Under the pieces are notes generated by a model that was not told the origin of the DNA, made no database searches, and saw nothing but the letters and a program-made list of their open reading frames with translations. The translations under genes and the position numbers were made by a program. From contig NZ_AP022673.1 in assembly GCF_013374115.1 (NCBI RefSeq), positions 3,304,501 through 3,368,500 on the forward strand: DNA of 64,000 nucleotides, in the 5' to 3' direction. Source of the stretch: Sphingomonas sp. HMP9 (GTDB lineage: Bacteria; Pseudomonadota; Alphaproteobacteria; Sphingomonadales; Sphingomonadaceae). Positions 43,577 to 53,261 of this stretch are shown piece by piece. Each line of letters begins with the position of its first letter. Position 1 is the stretch's first letter.

Positions 43577-44566
43577 ATGCTGGTCGAACAGGTGCGGGGC
43601 GGAACGAACAGCACCAATGTTCCGGCCGCGGCGTTCGCGATGCCCCCGGGCATGACGATGCGCTACGATCTGCCCGATCCGGCGTTGTCCGACTATTTGA
43701 CCGGCTATGCGATCTACGCGTCGAACGACCCGGCGCCGATGCTCAACTGGTATCTGCCGGCGCCCGCGATGATCTCCGTGCTGGTCGACGCAGGCCCGTT
43801 GACCGTGTCGGTCGGCAATCATCGCTTCGGTCCGCTCGACCGCGCGAGCTTCTACGGGCCGACCAGCCGCGCCTTCCGGACGCAGACGCATGGCGGGATC
43901 GCCGTCGGCATCGGCCTCAGCGCGCTGGGCTGGTCACGGCTGACCGCGCGGTCGGCTGGCGAGTTTCACAACCGGGTCGTGCCGCTCGGCGCGGCACTGG
44001 GGACGGACCTGTCCGCGCGGCTGGTCGAGGGGCTCGACGCGCTCGACGACGACGCGCTCATCAAGCCGTTGCTGGACGGGGTCTTGGGATCGCTGTTCAA
44101 CCGGGCACATCCGCGCGACGACCTGATCCGCGCGTTCACGGCGTTGACCGTCACCGACGGCGTGATCGAGATGAAGGACGTCGCGGACCGCCTCGACATC
44201 CCGACGCATGAACTCCGACGCATGGCGACGCGGCATTTCGGCATGCCGCCAAAATTGTTGCTCCGGCGCGCGCGGTTCCTGCGATCGTTCATCAGCCTGA
44301 TCCGGACGGACGGCATGGCGGACTATTCGAAGATCGACAGCAGCTATTTCGATGCCTCGCATTTCCTGCGCGATGCCGGCACGTTCCTGGGCACGACCCC
44401 GCGCCGCTTCATCGCCTCCGACACGGTGTTCCTCAGGGCCAGCCTGCGCGCCCGCGCGATGGTGATCGGTGCGCCGACCCAGGCGCTGCACGAGGTCGCG
44501 AAGGCCACCGCGACCGTCCAGACCCGTCCGTCGGGCGGGCAGGACCGTCCGCAGCCCATCGCCTGA
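43577..44566 (+). CDS. AraC-family transcriptional regulator
   Basis: The protein has 329 residues. The C-terminal third (about 195-295) is an AraC-type double helix-turn-helix: VIEMKDVADRLDIPTHELRR for the first helix pair, and KIDSSYFDASHFLRDAGTFL for the second, with the ending GTTPRRF. The N-terminal part is a cupin-like sensing domain (PAPMISVLVDAG, FGPLDRASFYGP). Regulators of this shape read a small-molecule signal in the cytoplasm. The target genes are unknown. Its intergenic upstream region is AT-rich and contains palindromes. It sits between ruvC and ruvA. Confidence 0.88.
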   Translation: MLVEQVRGGTNSTNVPAAAFAMPPGMTMRYDLPDPALSDYLTGYAIYASNDPAPMLNWYLPAPAMISVLVDAGPLTVSVGNHRFGPLDRASFYGPTSRAFRTQTHGGIAVGIGLSALGWSRLTARSAGEFHNRVVPLGAALGTDLSARLVEGLDALDDDALIKPLLDGVLGSLFNRAHPRDDLIRAFTALTVTDGVIEMKDVADRLDIPTHELRRMATRHFGMPPKLLLRRARFLRSFISLIRTDGMADYSKIDSSYFDASHFLRDAGTFLGTTPRRFIASDTVFLRASLRARAMVIGAPTQALHEVAKATATVQTRPSGGQDRPQPIA

Positions 44567-44653
44567 CCGGCCTCGGCACGCGGGTCGCAGGGTCGAGAGG
44601 CCGGCATTTTGACGGGATGACGCCGCGTTGCCGATGTTCTACCGCGTGACCCA

Positions 44654-45253
44654 ATGATCGTGCATCTCAAAGGACGGCTGGACTCGACCGGCATCGACCA
44701 CGCCGTGATCGACGTCGGCGGCGTCGGCTATCTGGTCGGCGCCTCGGCGCGCACCTTGTCGGCGCTCGGGCCGATCGGTGAGGCGTGCACGGTGTTCACC
44801 GAATTGCTCGTCGGCGAGGATTTCCAGCGACTGGTCGGGTTCTCCAGCGCGGACGAGCGCGACTGGTTCCGATTGCTGACGGGCGTGCAGGGGGTCGGCG
44901 CGCGTGTCGCGCTCGCGATCCTGTCGGCGCTGGAACCGGTCGATCTCTCCCGCGCGATCGCCAGCGGTGACAAGGCGATGGTCGCGCGCGCGAACGGCGT
45001 AGGGCCGAAGCTCGCCCAGCGCATCGTGATGGAATTGAAGGACAAGGTCGGCGGCATCGCGCTCGGGCTCGGCCCGGCGGTGGTCAATGCCGCGCCCGGC
45101 GCGTCGGCGGATGCGGTATCGGCGCTGCTCAACCTCGGGTTCCGCCCGAACGAGGCAAGCGTCGCGGTGGCTGCGGCCGACGAGGAACTGGGCCCGGGGG
45201 CCTCGCTCGACGCGCTGGTCCGGCTGGCGCTGCGCAAGGCGTCCAAGTCTTAG
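44654..45253 (+). CDS. ruvA: Holliday junction branch-migration protein RuvA
   Basis: The protein has 199 residues. The N-terminal OB-fold ([20 protein letters not shown]) is followed by helix-hairpin-helix motifs ([18 protein letters not shown] and [17 protein letters not shown]). The C-terminal domain ([20 protein letters not shown]), which binds RuvB, is intact. RuvA tetramers hold the junction while RuvB moves it. The order ruvC, AraC-type gene, ruvA, then a hydroxyacid dehydrogenase on the other strand, then ruvB, breaks the standard operon. Confidence 0.96.
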   Translation: MIVHLKGRLDSTGIDHAVIDVGGVGYLVGASARTLSALGPIGEACTVFTELLVGEDFQRLVGFSSADERDWFRLLTGVQGVGARVALAILSALEPVDLSRAIASGDKAMVARANGVGPKLAQRIVMELKDKVGGIALGLGPAVVNAAPGASADAVSALLNLGFRPNEASVAVAAADEELGPGASLDALVRLALRKASKS

Positions 45254-45263
45254 GGTCGGTTTC

Positions 45264-45343
45264 CGTTCTCCTGCGTACGCAGGAGTCCAGGATCACGATC
45301 GTTGTGCCCCGTTACCCTGGGCTCCTGCGTACGCAGGAGAACG
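45264..45343. repeat. Family C palindromic element, copy 2
   Basis: An 80-bp copy with arms CGTTCTCCTGCGTACGCAGG and CTGCGTACGCAGGAGAACG and the same CCCGTTACCCTGG core as the copy at 30503. It starts 10 nt after ruvA. Confidence 0.88.
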
Positions 45344-45429
45344 CTACCGACAGCCACTATTGTCCGCCACGTGTCCGCCATCATGACGGAGAGGGTTGGG
45401 ACGGTGTTCGTACCACGTTCCCCTGTTGC

Positions 45430-46338
45430 TCACAGCGGCGTAAGCAGTGGCCTGCCCCCGAAATGCGCGTCGAGGTTCGCAATCACCAGCGCCGCCATCG
45501 CCGCCCGCCCGTCGACGGTCGCGCTTCCCTGATGTGGTGACAGGACGACCTGGTCCATCGCCTTGAGCGCGTCGGGAACGGCAGGTTCGTCGGCGAACAC
45601 GTCCAGTCCAGCCCCGGCGATCTTCCCCGCCTGAAGCGCGGCCACCAACGCCGGTTCGTCGACCAGGCTGCCGCGCGCGATATTGATCAGGATGCCGTCC
45701 TCGCCGAGCGCCTCGAGAACATCCGCATCCACGATACGCGCCGTCGCGCCGCCACCGGGCGCCGCAATGATCAGCACGTCGCACGCCACCGCGAGCGATG
45801 CGATGTCGGCATGGAACACGCCCGCGAAATCCGGCTTGGCGGAGCGGGCGGTATATTGGAGGTCGCGCGCGAACGGTGCGGCGCGCGCGGCGATGGCCCT
45901 GCCGATCCGGCCCAGCCCGAAGATGCCGATGCTTCGCCCGCTCGCGCGCCGAGCAAGATCGACCTGCCACCCGCCTTTGCGCACCGCACGGTCATTCGCG
46001 ACGAGTCGCCGCTGGACCGCCAGCATCAGCCCGATCGCCAGATCCGCAACGTCGTCGGTCAGCACGTCTGGCGTCGTCGTCACCGCAACGCCGCGCGCGC
46101 GGGCCTCCGCAAGATCGACGCCATCATACCCGACGCCGTGGATCGCGATGATCTCCAGCGCGGGAAGGCGATCGAGCAGCGTCGTGTCGACCACGCTGCT
46201 CCCGCCCCCGACGATCGCCCGCGTCGTCGCCGGCGGCTCCGTCCGGTGCACCGTAAAGCGCGCGGCGAGCGCCGCCTCCAACGTAGGCGAGGCTCCGCCC
46301 AGCAGATACAGATCGGGATGTGCGGTTTCGTGGGCCAT
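45430..46338 (-). CDS. D-isomer-specific 2-hydroxyacid dehydrogenase
   Basis: The protein has 302 residues from the ATG at 46338. The NAD(P) motif [17 protein letters not shown], the catalytic Arg in [13 protein letters not shown], Glu in DVFADEP and His in LSPHQGSAT form the family set. The form lacks the C-terminal extra domain of serine-type enzymes and looks like a glyoxylate/hydroxypyruvate reductase (GhrB-like). Its substrate is not certain. It is divergent from ruvB, with 54 nt between the two start codons, and separates ruvA from ruvB. Confidence 0.93.
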   Translation of the reverse strand: MAHETAHPDLYLLGGASPTLEAALAARFTVHRTEPPATTRAIVGGGSSVVDTTLLDRLPALEIIAIHGVGYDGVDLAEARARGVAVTTTPDVLTDDVADLAIGLMLAVQRRLVANDRAVRKGGWQVDLARRASGRSIGIFGLGRIGRAIAARAAPFARDLQYTARSAKPDFAGVFHADIASLAVACDVLIIAAPGGGATARIVDADVLEALGEDGILINIARGSLVDEPALVAALQAGKIAGAGLDVFADEPAVPDALKAMDQVVLSPHQGSATVDGRAAMAALVIANLDAHFGGRPLLTPL

Positions 46339-46392
46339 GACCAACCCATAGCCGCCTTGCCCCCTTCACCGCGAGCGCGCTATCGCGGGCGG

Positions 46393-47418
46393 GTGACCGA
46401 TACAGACCGCATCCTGAATGCCGCCAAGCGTCCCGAAGACGTCGACGCCGCGCTCCGCCCTAAGACGCTCGACGAATTCGTCGGGCAGAAGGCCGCGCGG
46501 GAGAACCTGCGCATCTTTATCCAGGCGGCCAAATCGCGCGGCGATGCGCTGGATCACGTGCTGTTCTTCGGGCCACCGGGGCTCGGCAAGACCACGCTCG
46601 CGCAGATCGTCGCGCGTGAGATGGGAGTGGGGTTCCGCGCCACCTCGGGGCCGGTGATCGCCAAGTCGGGCGACCTCGCCGCGCTGCTGACCAATCTCGA
46701 GGATGGCGACGTGCTGTTCATCGACGAGATCCACCGGTTGCAGCCTGCGGTCGAGGAGGTGCTGTACCCGGCGATGGAGGACCGCGCGCTCGACCTGATG
46801 ATCGGCGAGGGGCCTAGCGCGCGCTCGGTGAGGATCGACCTGCCGCGCTTCACGCTGATCGGTGCGACGACGCGGCAGGGGTTGCTGACGACGCCGCTTC
46901 GCGATCGCTTCGGCATCCCGGTGCGGCTGCAATTCTACACCGTCGAGGAACTGGAGCGCGTCGTCACGCGCGCGGCGGGACTGCTCGGGCTGGGCATCGC
47001 CAAGGACGGCGCGATGGAGGTCGCACGGCGCGCGCGAGGCACGCCGCGTATCGCCGGGCGGTTGCTGCGACGAGTACGCGATTTCGCCAATGTCGCGGGG
47101 CACGAGACGGTCGATGCGCGCGCGGCGGATGCGGCCCTCAACCGGCTGGAGGTCGATTCGCTCGGGCTCGATGCGATGGATCGCCGTTACCTGATGATGA
47201 TCGCGGACATTTATCGCGGCGGACCGGTCGGCGTCGAGACGCTGGCGGCCGGCCTGAGCGAACCGCGCGACACGATCGAGGAGGTGATCGAGCCCTATCT
47301 GATCCAGCTCGGCCTGATCGCGCGCACCGCACGGGGCCGGTTCCTGAATGCAGGCGGCTGGAAGCATCTCGGCCTGAACCCGCCGGCCGGCAGCCAGGAC
47401 GGCCTGTTCGACGCGTAA
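46393..47418 (+). CDS. ruvB: Holliday junction helicase RuvB
   Basis: The protein has 341 residues. It starts at a GTG (46393); in-frame sequence further upstream belongs to the dehydrogenase strand. RuvB is the AAA+ motor that drives branch migration with RuvA. Walker A is [15 protein letters not shown], Walker B is [10 protein letters not shown], and the arginine-finger and sensor region ([18 protein letters not shown]) is conserved. The C-terminal winged helix ([20 protein letters not shown]) is present. No other gene shares its transcript visibly. Confidence 0.97.
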   Translation: MTDTDRILNAAKRPEDVDAALRPKTLDEFVGQKAARENLRIFIQAAKSRGDALDHVLFFGPPGLGKTTLAQIVAREMGVGFRATSGPVIAKSGDLAALLTNLEDGDVLFIDEIHRLQPAVEEVLYPAMEDRALDLMIGEGPSARSVRIDLPRFTLIGATTRQGLLTTPLRDRFGIPVRLQFYTVEELERVVTRAAGLLGLGIAKDGAMEVARRARGTPRIAGRLLRRVRDFANVAGHETVDARAADAALNRLEVDSLGLDAMDRRYLMMIADIYRGGPVGVETLAAGLSEPRDTIEEVIEPYLIQLGLIARTARGRFLNAGGWKHLGLNPPAGSQDGLFDA

Positions 47419-47427
47419 CAAAGCCTC

Positions 47428-47510
47428 CGTCATCCTGGGCTCGACCCAGGATCCAGAGCCAGCAGCGCCGAGGGTCTTGGCTCTGGATCCCAGCTTCCGC
47501 CGGGATGACG
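47428..47510. repeat. Family E palindromic element, copy 2
   Basis: An 83-bp copy bounded by CGTCATCCTGGGCTCGACCC and CCGCCGGGATGACG, with inner GGATCCAGAGCC and GGCTCTGGATCC arms pairing perfectly. It starts 10 nt after ruvB. Confidence 0.85.
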
Positions 47511-47587
47511 ATGAGATTGGTCCAACTTCGCCCCGGCATCGCTTTTGTTGCGTGGCACCCAAGCGCTTCATCTGATAGCCAACGCAA

Positions 47588-49861
47588 ATGCCCCTTTCGG
47601 CCGCCGCCTCCGCCCGCGAAATCCTCACCAGCCTTCACGACGTGATGGCCTCGCGCACCTCCGCGCAAGCCAAGCTGAACGCCGTGGTCGGCATCATCGC
47701 CACCGCGATCGACAGCGAAGTCTGCTCGATCTACTTGCTGCGCGAAGGCGTGCTCGAACTGTTCGCCACCCGCGGCCTCGACCAGGCGGCGGTCCACGTC
47801 ACCAAGCTCGCGCTTGGCGAAGGGCTCGTCGGCACGATCGCCGAGGATGTCGAGGTGCTCAACCTCGACGAAGCCGCGAGCCATCCCGACTTCGCCTACA
47901 AGCCCGAGACCGGCGAGGACCGGTTCCACAGCTTTGCCGGCGTGCCGATTATCCGCCGCGAGCGGTCGGTGGGCGTGCTGGCCGTCCAGCACACCGATCG
48001 TCGCAAATATGCCGATGTCGAGATCGAGGCGTTGCAGACGGTCGCGATGGTGCTTTCCGAACTGATCGCCAATGCGGGGCTCATCGATGCCACCGGCGGC
48101 GGCGCGGATCGGCCGCAGTCGACCGCGGCGATGCGCATCCCCGGCCAGAAGCTGGTCGACGGCATGGGCGCCGGCTTCGCGGTCTATCACCAGCCACGCA
48201 TCACGATCGAGCACACCGTCGCCGAGGACACCGATGCCGAGCGGCACCGAGTCTATGCGGCGTTCGACAAGATGCGCGAAGGCATCGACCGGATGACGCG
48301 CGAAGCCGAATTCGGCGTCGGCGGCGAGCATGTCGAAGTGCTCCAGACCTACAAGATGTTCGCCTATGACGAGGGCTGGGCACGGCGGATCAACGAGGCG
48401 ATCGACTCCGGCCTGACCGCGGAGGCGGCGATCGAGCGCGTCCAGCAGCGGACCCGCCAGCGCATGCGCCAGATCGACGATCCGCTGCTCGCCGACCGGA
48501 TGCACGATCTGGAGGACCTGTCGAACCGGTTGCTCCGCATCGTCTCGGGCCAGATGGGCACCGCCGCGCAGATGGGGCTGCGTCAGGACACCATCCTGAT
48601 CGCGCGCAACCTCGGCCCCGCCGAACTGCTCGAATATGACAAGCGCCGGCTGAAGGGCGTGATCCTCGAAGAAGGATCGCTGACCGCGCACGTCACGATC
48701 GTCGCGCGCGCGATGGGCGTGCCGGTGCTCGGCCGCGTTCGCGATATCCGCCGCCTCGTCGCGGAGGGCGACATGCTGCTGCTCGACAGCGCCGAGAGCA
48801 ACGTCTTCGCGCGCCCCTCGGCGTCGATGGAGGAGGCGTTCGAGGCGCGACTGGCGATGCGGCAGAAGCGCAAGGCGGCGTTCGCGGCGCTGCGCGACGT
48901 GCCGCCGGTCACCAGGGACGGCCACCGCCTGACGGTGATGGTCAACGCCGGCCTGCGCGACGACGTGGCCGCGCTCGATGTCACCGGCGCGGACGGCATC
49001 GGCCTGTTCCGCACCGAGTTCCAGTTCCTCGTGTCGGCGACGCTGCCGCAGCGCGAGCGCCAGCAGCGGCTCTACCGCGAAGTCCTCGACGCGGCGGGCG
49101 ATCGCCCGGTGATCTTCCGCACCGTCGACATCGGCGGCGACAAGGCGTTGCCGTATCTCAACAAGGAAGACGCGGACGAAGAGAACCCGGCCATGGGCTG
49201 GCGCGCGCTGCGCCTCGGCCTGGAGCGCGACGGGTTGATGAAGGTGCAGGCACGTGCGTTGCTGGAGGCCGCCGCCGGCCGCACGCTCAACGTGATGTTC
49301 CCGATGGTCAGCGAGCCATGGGAGTTCGACGAGGCGCGCGGCTTGTTCGAGGCGCAGCGGACGTGGCTCGAGGGACGCGGGCGGAAAATGCCGCTCGCGA
49401 TCCGCTACGGCGCGATGCTCGAAGTGCCGGCGCTCGCCGAGATGCTCGACATCCTGCTGCCGAAGATCGAGTTCCTGTCGATCGGCACCAACGACCTGAC
49501 CCAGTTCCTGTTCGCCGCCGACCGCGCCAACCCGAAGCTCGCCGAGCGCTACGACTGGCTCAGCCCGTCGATCCTCCGCTTCATCGCGCGGCTGGTCGCG
49601 CCGGTCCGCGCGGCCGGCGTCGATCTGACGGTATGCGGCGAGATGGGCGGGCGGCCGCTGGAGGCGATGGCGTTGATCGGGCTGGGGATCGAGCGGCTGT
49701 CGATCACCCCCGCCGCGGTCGGACCGATCAAGGCCATGACGCGCTCGCTCGATCGCGCCGCGCTGACGCAATACATGGCAGGCTTGCTGGCCGATCCTCC
49801 GCGCGACATGCGGGCGGCGTTGACCGCCTGGGCGACCGAGAACGGCGTCGAAATCGTCTGA
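47588..49861 (+). CDS. ptsP: Phosphoenolpyruvate-protein phosphotransferase, EI-Ntr (PtsP)
   Basis: The protein has 757 residues. It begins with a GAF domain (about 20-165), then the EI N-terminal domain with the phosphorylated His in EEGSLTAHVTIVARAMG (about 365), and the PEP-binding C-terminal barrel (FRTEFQFLVSATLP, SIGTNDLTQF, CGEMGGRPLE). EI-Ntr starts the nitrogen phosphotransfer chain to NPr and EIIA-Ntr, which tune potassium, nitrogen and stress responses rather than sugar uptake. The partner genes are not in this window. It starts 77 nt after a repeat element and stands alone. Confidence 0.94.
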   Translation: MPLSAAASAREILTSLHDVMASRTSAQAKLNAVVGIIATAIDSEVCSIYLLREGVLELFATRGLDQAAVHVTKLALGEGLVGTIAEDVEVLNLDEAASHPDFAYKPETGEDRFHSFAGVPIIRRERSVGVLAVQHTDRRKYADVEIEALQTVAMVLSELIANAGLIDATGGGADRPQSTAAMRIPGQKLVDGMGAGFAVYHQPRITIEHTVAEDTDAERHRVYAAFDKMREGIDRMTREAEFGVGGEHVEVLQTYKMFAYDEGWARRINEAIDSGLTAEAAIERVQQRTRQRMRQIDDPLLADRMHDLEDLSNRLLRIVSGQMGTAAQMGLRQDTILIARNLGPAELLEYDKRRLKGVILEEGSLTAHVTIVARAMGVPVLGRVRDIRRLVAEGDMLLLDSAESNVFARPSASMEEAFEARLAMRQKRKAAFAALRDVPPVTRDGHRLTVMVNAGLRDDVAALDVTGADGIGLFRTEFQFLVSATLPQRERQQRLYREVLDAAGDRPVIFRTVDIGGDKALPYLNKEDADEENPAMGWRALRLGLERDGLMKVQARALLEAAAGRTLNVMFPMVSEPWEFDEARGLFEAQRTWLEGRGRKMPLAIRYGAMLEVPALAEMLDILLPKIEFLSIGTNDLTQFLFAADRANPKLAERYDWLSPSILRFIARLVAPVRAAGVDLTVCGEMGGRPLEAMALIGLGIERLSITPAAVGPIKAMTRSLDRAALTQYMAGLLADPPRDMRAALTAWATENGVEIV

Positions 49862-49969
49862 TCGGCGGAAAGCTGCGGTTAAGACGCACGGTGCGTTGAC
49901 ACGGCTTGGGCCCTCTGAAAGACGGGTGGCGTGGCGGGCAACGCTACGCGCCCGTGTTCGGAGACAAGA

Positions 49970-50938
49970 ATGGACGAGGTCGAAACCGGCCAGAACGCAG
50001 CACCTGCTCAACCAGAGCGTGCTGGCGACATTCTCCGTAAGGCGCGCGAGGCGCAGGGACTGACCGTCGCCGATATCGCGACGCGGACCCGTGTGCCGTT
50101 GCGCCATCTTGAAGCGATCGAGGCGTCCGATTATTCCACGCTGCCGTCCTCGACCTATGCGGTCGGGTTCAGCCGCGCTTATGCGCGTGCGATGGCCATC
50201 GACGAGGTGCAGATCGCGAACCTCGTGCGCGGTGACGTCGCGAAGCTGGGTCGCAAGACGCCCGAATACGAACCGTATGAGATGACCGATCCGTCGCGCG
50301 TTCCCTCGCGGGGTATCGCGATCGTCGCGCTCGGTCTGGCGATCGCGGTGCTGGTTCTGGTCGGGCTGTGGTATGGCACCGACATGTTCCGCGGATCGAG
50401 TAGTTCCTCGACCACGACGCCGATCGCCGAGACCGTGCCGAACCCTGCCGCGCAGACTGCGCAACCGGTGCCTGCGCCGGCCACGCCGGCCAACGGACAG
50501 GTCACGCTGACCGCCTCGGACGAGGTCTGGATGCGCGTCTATGATGCCGACAACAAGACGCTGTATCTCGGCACGATGAAGCCCGGCGAGAAGTTCGACG
50601 TGCCGAAGGATGCCAAGGATCCGAAGATCAACATCGGTCGCGCGGACAAGCTGACAGTGACACTTAACGGTGCCGCGGCGCCGGCGCTGGGCACCGGCGA
50701 GCGCGCGATCAAGGACGTCGCCGTCGGTGCGCCCGCGATCGCCGCGCGGATCGCAGGCACGCCTTTGCCGCAGGCCACGCCGGCAACGAGCGAAGCAACC
50801 CGTGCGCGCCCCTCCGAGCGGCCCCGCACCGCCAGCCGTCCGCGTACGCCGCGTCGTTCGCTCAGCGAGACGCAGCGCGCTAACCTGGACGCCGCCGCTA
50901 ATCCGACGCCCGCCGCTACGGCAACGCCCAATCCGTGA
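49970..50938 (+). CDS. RodZ-like helix-turn-helix membrane protein
   Basis: The protein has 322 residues from the ATG at 49970. The N-terminal HTH domain (GDILRKAREAQGLTVADIAT, about 20-90) is typical of RodZ-like proteins. One membrane helix follows (GIAIVALGLAIAVLVLVGLW, about 118-137). The periplasmic DUF4115 domain (about 180-260) has WMRVYDADNKTLYLGTMKPG. RodZ helps place the MreB cytoskeleton in rod-shaped cells; other members of this fold are general regulators. The C-terminus is Pro/Ala-rich and low in complexity (about 275-322). The start gene of a run that continues with cpoB. Confidence 0.88.
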   Translation: MDEVETGQNAAPAQPERAGDILRKAREAQGLTVADIATRTRVPLRHLEAIEASDYSTLPSSTYAVGFSRAYARAMAIDEVQIANLVRGDVAKLGRKTPEYEPYEMTDPSRVPSRGIAIVALGLAIAVLVLVGLWYGTDMFRGSSSSSTTTPIAETVPNPAAQTAQPVPAPATPANGQVTLTASDEVWMRVYDADNKTLYLGTMKPGEKFDVPKDAKDPKINIGRADKLTVTLNGAAAPALGTGERAIKDVAVGAPAIAARIAGTPLPQATPATSEATRARPSERPRTASRPRTPRRSLSETQRANLDAAANPTPAATATPNP

Positions 50939-51034
50939 AAACCTGCGGGCCTCGCCAGCGCCTTAAGGCTGGCGACAGGATGGGTAGTGCAGCTATACCC
51001 GGACGATTAACCAATCCACCGGGGGGTGTGGCCC

Positions 51035-51982
51035 ATGCGTAAGTCAATTCTGGTCGGCGTCTGCCTCGCCGCTCTTCTGCCCGCCGCGATCTCCACGGGT
51101 GCGCAGGCGCAAAATGTCGAGGGCCGCGTCGGCAAGCTCGAAAGCGAAATGCGCGCGGTCCAGCGGAAGGTCTTCCCGGGTGGTGCCGGCCAGATGCTCC
51201 AGCCCGAGGTGCGTGCGCAGCAGAGCGAGCAGGGCCCGGGGCCTGGCTCGCCCGCGACCAGTGCGCTGGCCGACGTGAACCAGCGCGTGACGTCGCTCGA
51301 ACAGCAGATGACGTCGCTCACCGAACAGATCGAGCAGAACCAGAACCGTACGCGCCAGTTGCAGGATGCGTTCGACAATTACCGTCGCTCGAACGACGCG
51401 CGGATGAAGACGCTCGAAACCGGCCCCGCGCCGATCGCGACGGGGGCTGGTGGCCCGAGCGAGTCCGACGACCAGTCAAGCGACGGTCCATCGAACGGGG
51501 GCCCATCCCGCCCGACCACGCGCCCCGAGACGGCAAGCAGGCCCGGTACGGCGACACCGACCAAGGTCTCGGTCGAGAAGCCCTCGACCGGCGATCCGGC
51601 GGAGGACGAATATATGTATGGCTACCGCCTGTGGGCGGCCAAGCAATACCCGCAGGCCGAGGCGCAACTGAAGAAGGTCGTCGCCGAATACCCCAAGAGC
51701 AAGCGCGCCAGCTATGCGCAGAACCTGCTCGGCCGGTCCTATCTCGACGAGGGAAAGCCGAGCCTCGCGTCGATGGCGTTCTACGACAATTACAAGAAGA
51801 TGCCCGAGGGCGAACGCGCGCCGGACAGTCTGTTGTATCTGGGCCAGGCGCTGACGAAGCTCAACAAGCCCGCCGATGCCTGCAAGGTGTATGACGAGCT
51901 GAACGACGTCTATGGCGCCAAGATGGCGTCCGCGATGAAGGGCCAGGTCGCCGCCGGGCGCAGCGCGGCGAAGTGCAAGTAA
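51035..51982 (+). CDS. cpoB: Tol-Pal system protein CpoB (YbgF)
   Basis: The protein has 315 residues from the ATG at 51035; a GTG 9 nt upstream is less likely. A signal peptide ends at GAQAQ. A coiled coil follows (RVTSLEQQMTSLTEQIEQNQ, about 90-130), then a Pro/Thr-rich linker, then TPR repeats (EYMYGYRLWAAKQYPQAEA, SYAQNLLGRSYLDEGKPSLA, DSLLYLGQALTKLNKPADAC). CpoB in the periplasm connects Tol-Pal with cell-wall synthesis at division. Its tol-pal partner genes are not in the window. It is followed by a repeat element, then tilS and ftsH. Confidence 0.92.
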   Translation: MRKSILVGVCLAALLPAAISTGAQAQNVEGRVGKLESEMRAVQRKVFPGGAGQMLQPEVRAQQSEQGPGPGSPATSALADVNQRVTSLEQQMTSLTEQIEQNQNRTRQLQDAFDNYRRSNDARMKTLETGPAPIATGAGGPSESDDQSSDGPSNGGPSRPTTRPETASRPGTATPTKVSVEKPSTGDPAEDEYMYGYRLWAAKQYPQAEAQLKKVVAEYPKSKRASYAQNLLGRSYLDEGKPSLASMAFYDNYKKMPEGERAPDSLLYLGQALTKLNKPADACKVYDELNDVYGAKMASAMKGQVAAGRSAAKCK

Positions 51983-52061
51983 GTGATCCGAAGTGCTAGT
52001 AACTGATCCTCTAACCGGTGTGTGTGATCCCTTGCTTGTGACTTCGCATCGCCCACCAGCA

Positions 52062-52165
52062 CCACCCCGGCGTAGGCCGGGGCCCAATTGGCAAGGTCGT
52101 CGTAACGGAGGGCTGCGCTCGGTCATTACCGTCCCCCAATTGGGCCCCGGCTTCCGCCGGGGTGG
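52062..52165. repeat. Family B palindromic element, copy 3
   Basis: Arms CCACCCCGGCGTAGGCCGGG and CCCCGGCTTCCGCCGGGGTGG (quoted to 20 each side) surround an inner pair with CGTAACGGAGG. It lies in the gap between cpoB and tilS on one strand. Confidence 0.88.
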
Positions 52166-52195
52166 TGACCGCTCGACTGTGACGGCGCGCACCGC

Positions 52196-53161
52196 ATGAC
52201 CGAAGAAGGACGCCGCTTCGCCGCCGACTTCGCGCGCCTGGCCAGCGACATCACCAACCCGCTGTTCGCCGTCTCCGGCGGCCCCGACAGCATGGCGATG
52301 CTCACGCTCGCGCACGAAGCGCTCCCGCCCGGCTTCACGGTCGCCAGCATCGATCACCGCCTCCGCCCCGAAGCGGAGGAGGAGTCCGCGATGGTCGCCG
52401 CCCACTGCGCGACGCTCGGTATTCCCCACGCCACGCTCGCTCCCACCGAACCGATCACCGGCGCCAGCATCCAGGCACAGGCGCGCACCACGCGCTACGC
52501 GCTGCTCACCGATCACGCCCGCGCGATTGGCGCAGGGGCGCTCGTCACCGGCCATCACGCCGACGATCAGGCCGAGACCTTCCTCATGCGCGCCGCGCGC
52601 GGTTCGGGCCTCGCCGGCCTCGCCGGAGTCCGCGCGCGTACCGAGGTCCACGGCGTCACGGTCGTTCGCCCGCTGCTCGACTGGCGCCGCGCCGAACTCC
52701 GCGCGATCGTCCGCCGTGCCGAAGTGCCGTTCTTCGACGACCCCTCGAACCACGACGACCGGCACGATCGCACTCGTTTCCGCCGGTTGCTGGGCGAGAA
52801 TGAATGGCTCGGCACGCCCAACCTCGCGCGCGCCGCCGCCGCGCTCGCCGAGACCGATACCGACGTCCGCGCGATGGTCGAATGGATCTGGACCGGACGC
52901 GCCAAGGTCGGCGGCGGCGAGGTGAAGCTCGCGGTCGAGAAGCTGCCGCGCGAGATCCTCCGCCGCCTTGCCCGCCGCGCGATCGGCACGGTCCGTGCCG
53001 AGGCGGGCATCGTCGCGCCCGAATGGAGCGAGGCCGCCAACATCGAGAGCCTGCTCGACTCGCTGATGGCCGGCAAGCGCACGACCCAAGCCGGGATCAT
53101 CGCCAGCGTCCGCGGCGACGTCTGGCGCTTCCGCGAGGCGCCACCGCGAAGAACGGCGTAG
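52196..53161 (+). CDS. tilS: tRNA(Ile)-lysidine synthetase
   Basis: The protein has 321 residues, shorter than the 430 of E. coli because it ends soon after the catalytic N-terminal domain. The PP-loop SGGPDSMAMLTLAH (27-40) activates tRNA-Ile(CAU) with ATP, and lysine is then added to the anticodon cytidine. The second motif GHHADDQAETFLMRAARGSG and the following RPLLDWRRAELR are typical. Some alphaproteobacteria have this compact form. It is upstream of ftsH, the standard neighbour, with 100 nt between. Confidence 0.95.
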   Translation: MTEEGRRFAADFARLASDITNPLFAVSGGPDSMAMLTLAHEALPPGFTVASIDHRLRPEAEEESAMVAAHCATLGIPHATLAPTEPITGASIQAQARTTRYALLTDHARAIGAGALVTGHHADDQAETFLMRAARGSGLAGLAGVRARTEVHGVTVVRPLLDWRRAELRAIVRRAEVPFFDDPSNHDDRHDRTRFRRLLGENEWLGTPNLARAAAALAETDTDVRAMVEWIWTGRAKVGGGEVKLAVEKLPREILRRLARRAIGTVRAEAGIVAPEWSEAANIESLLDSLMAGKRTTQAGIIASVRGDVWRFREAPPRRTA

Positions 53162-53261
53162 CGTGCCCGTCCGTTCACACTGATCAACGCAAGTCGCGCG
53201 TTGTTCCATTGCCATTAACCTGCGCGCGCTTATCTTGTGCGGTGAAAGGTATCGTGCACCC

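Noticed and set aside
49896..49918. A sigma-70 promoter before the RodZ-like gene (TTGACA at 49896)
   Set aside because: No -10 element is found at the expected distance, so a promoter cannot be claimed.
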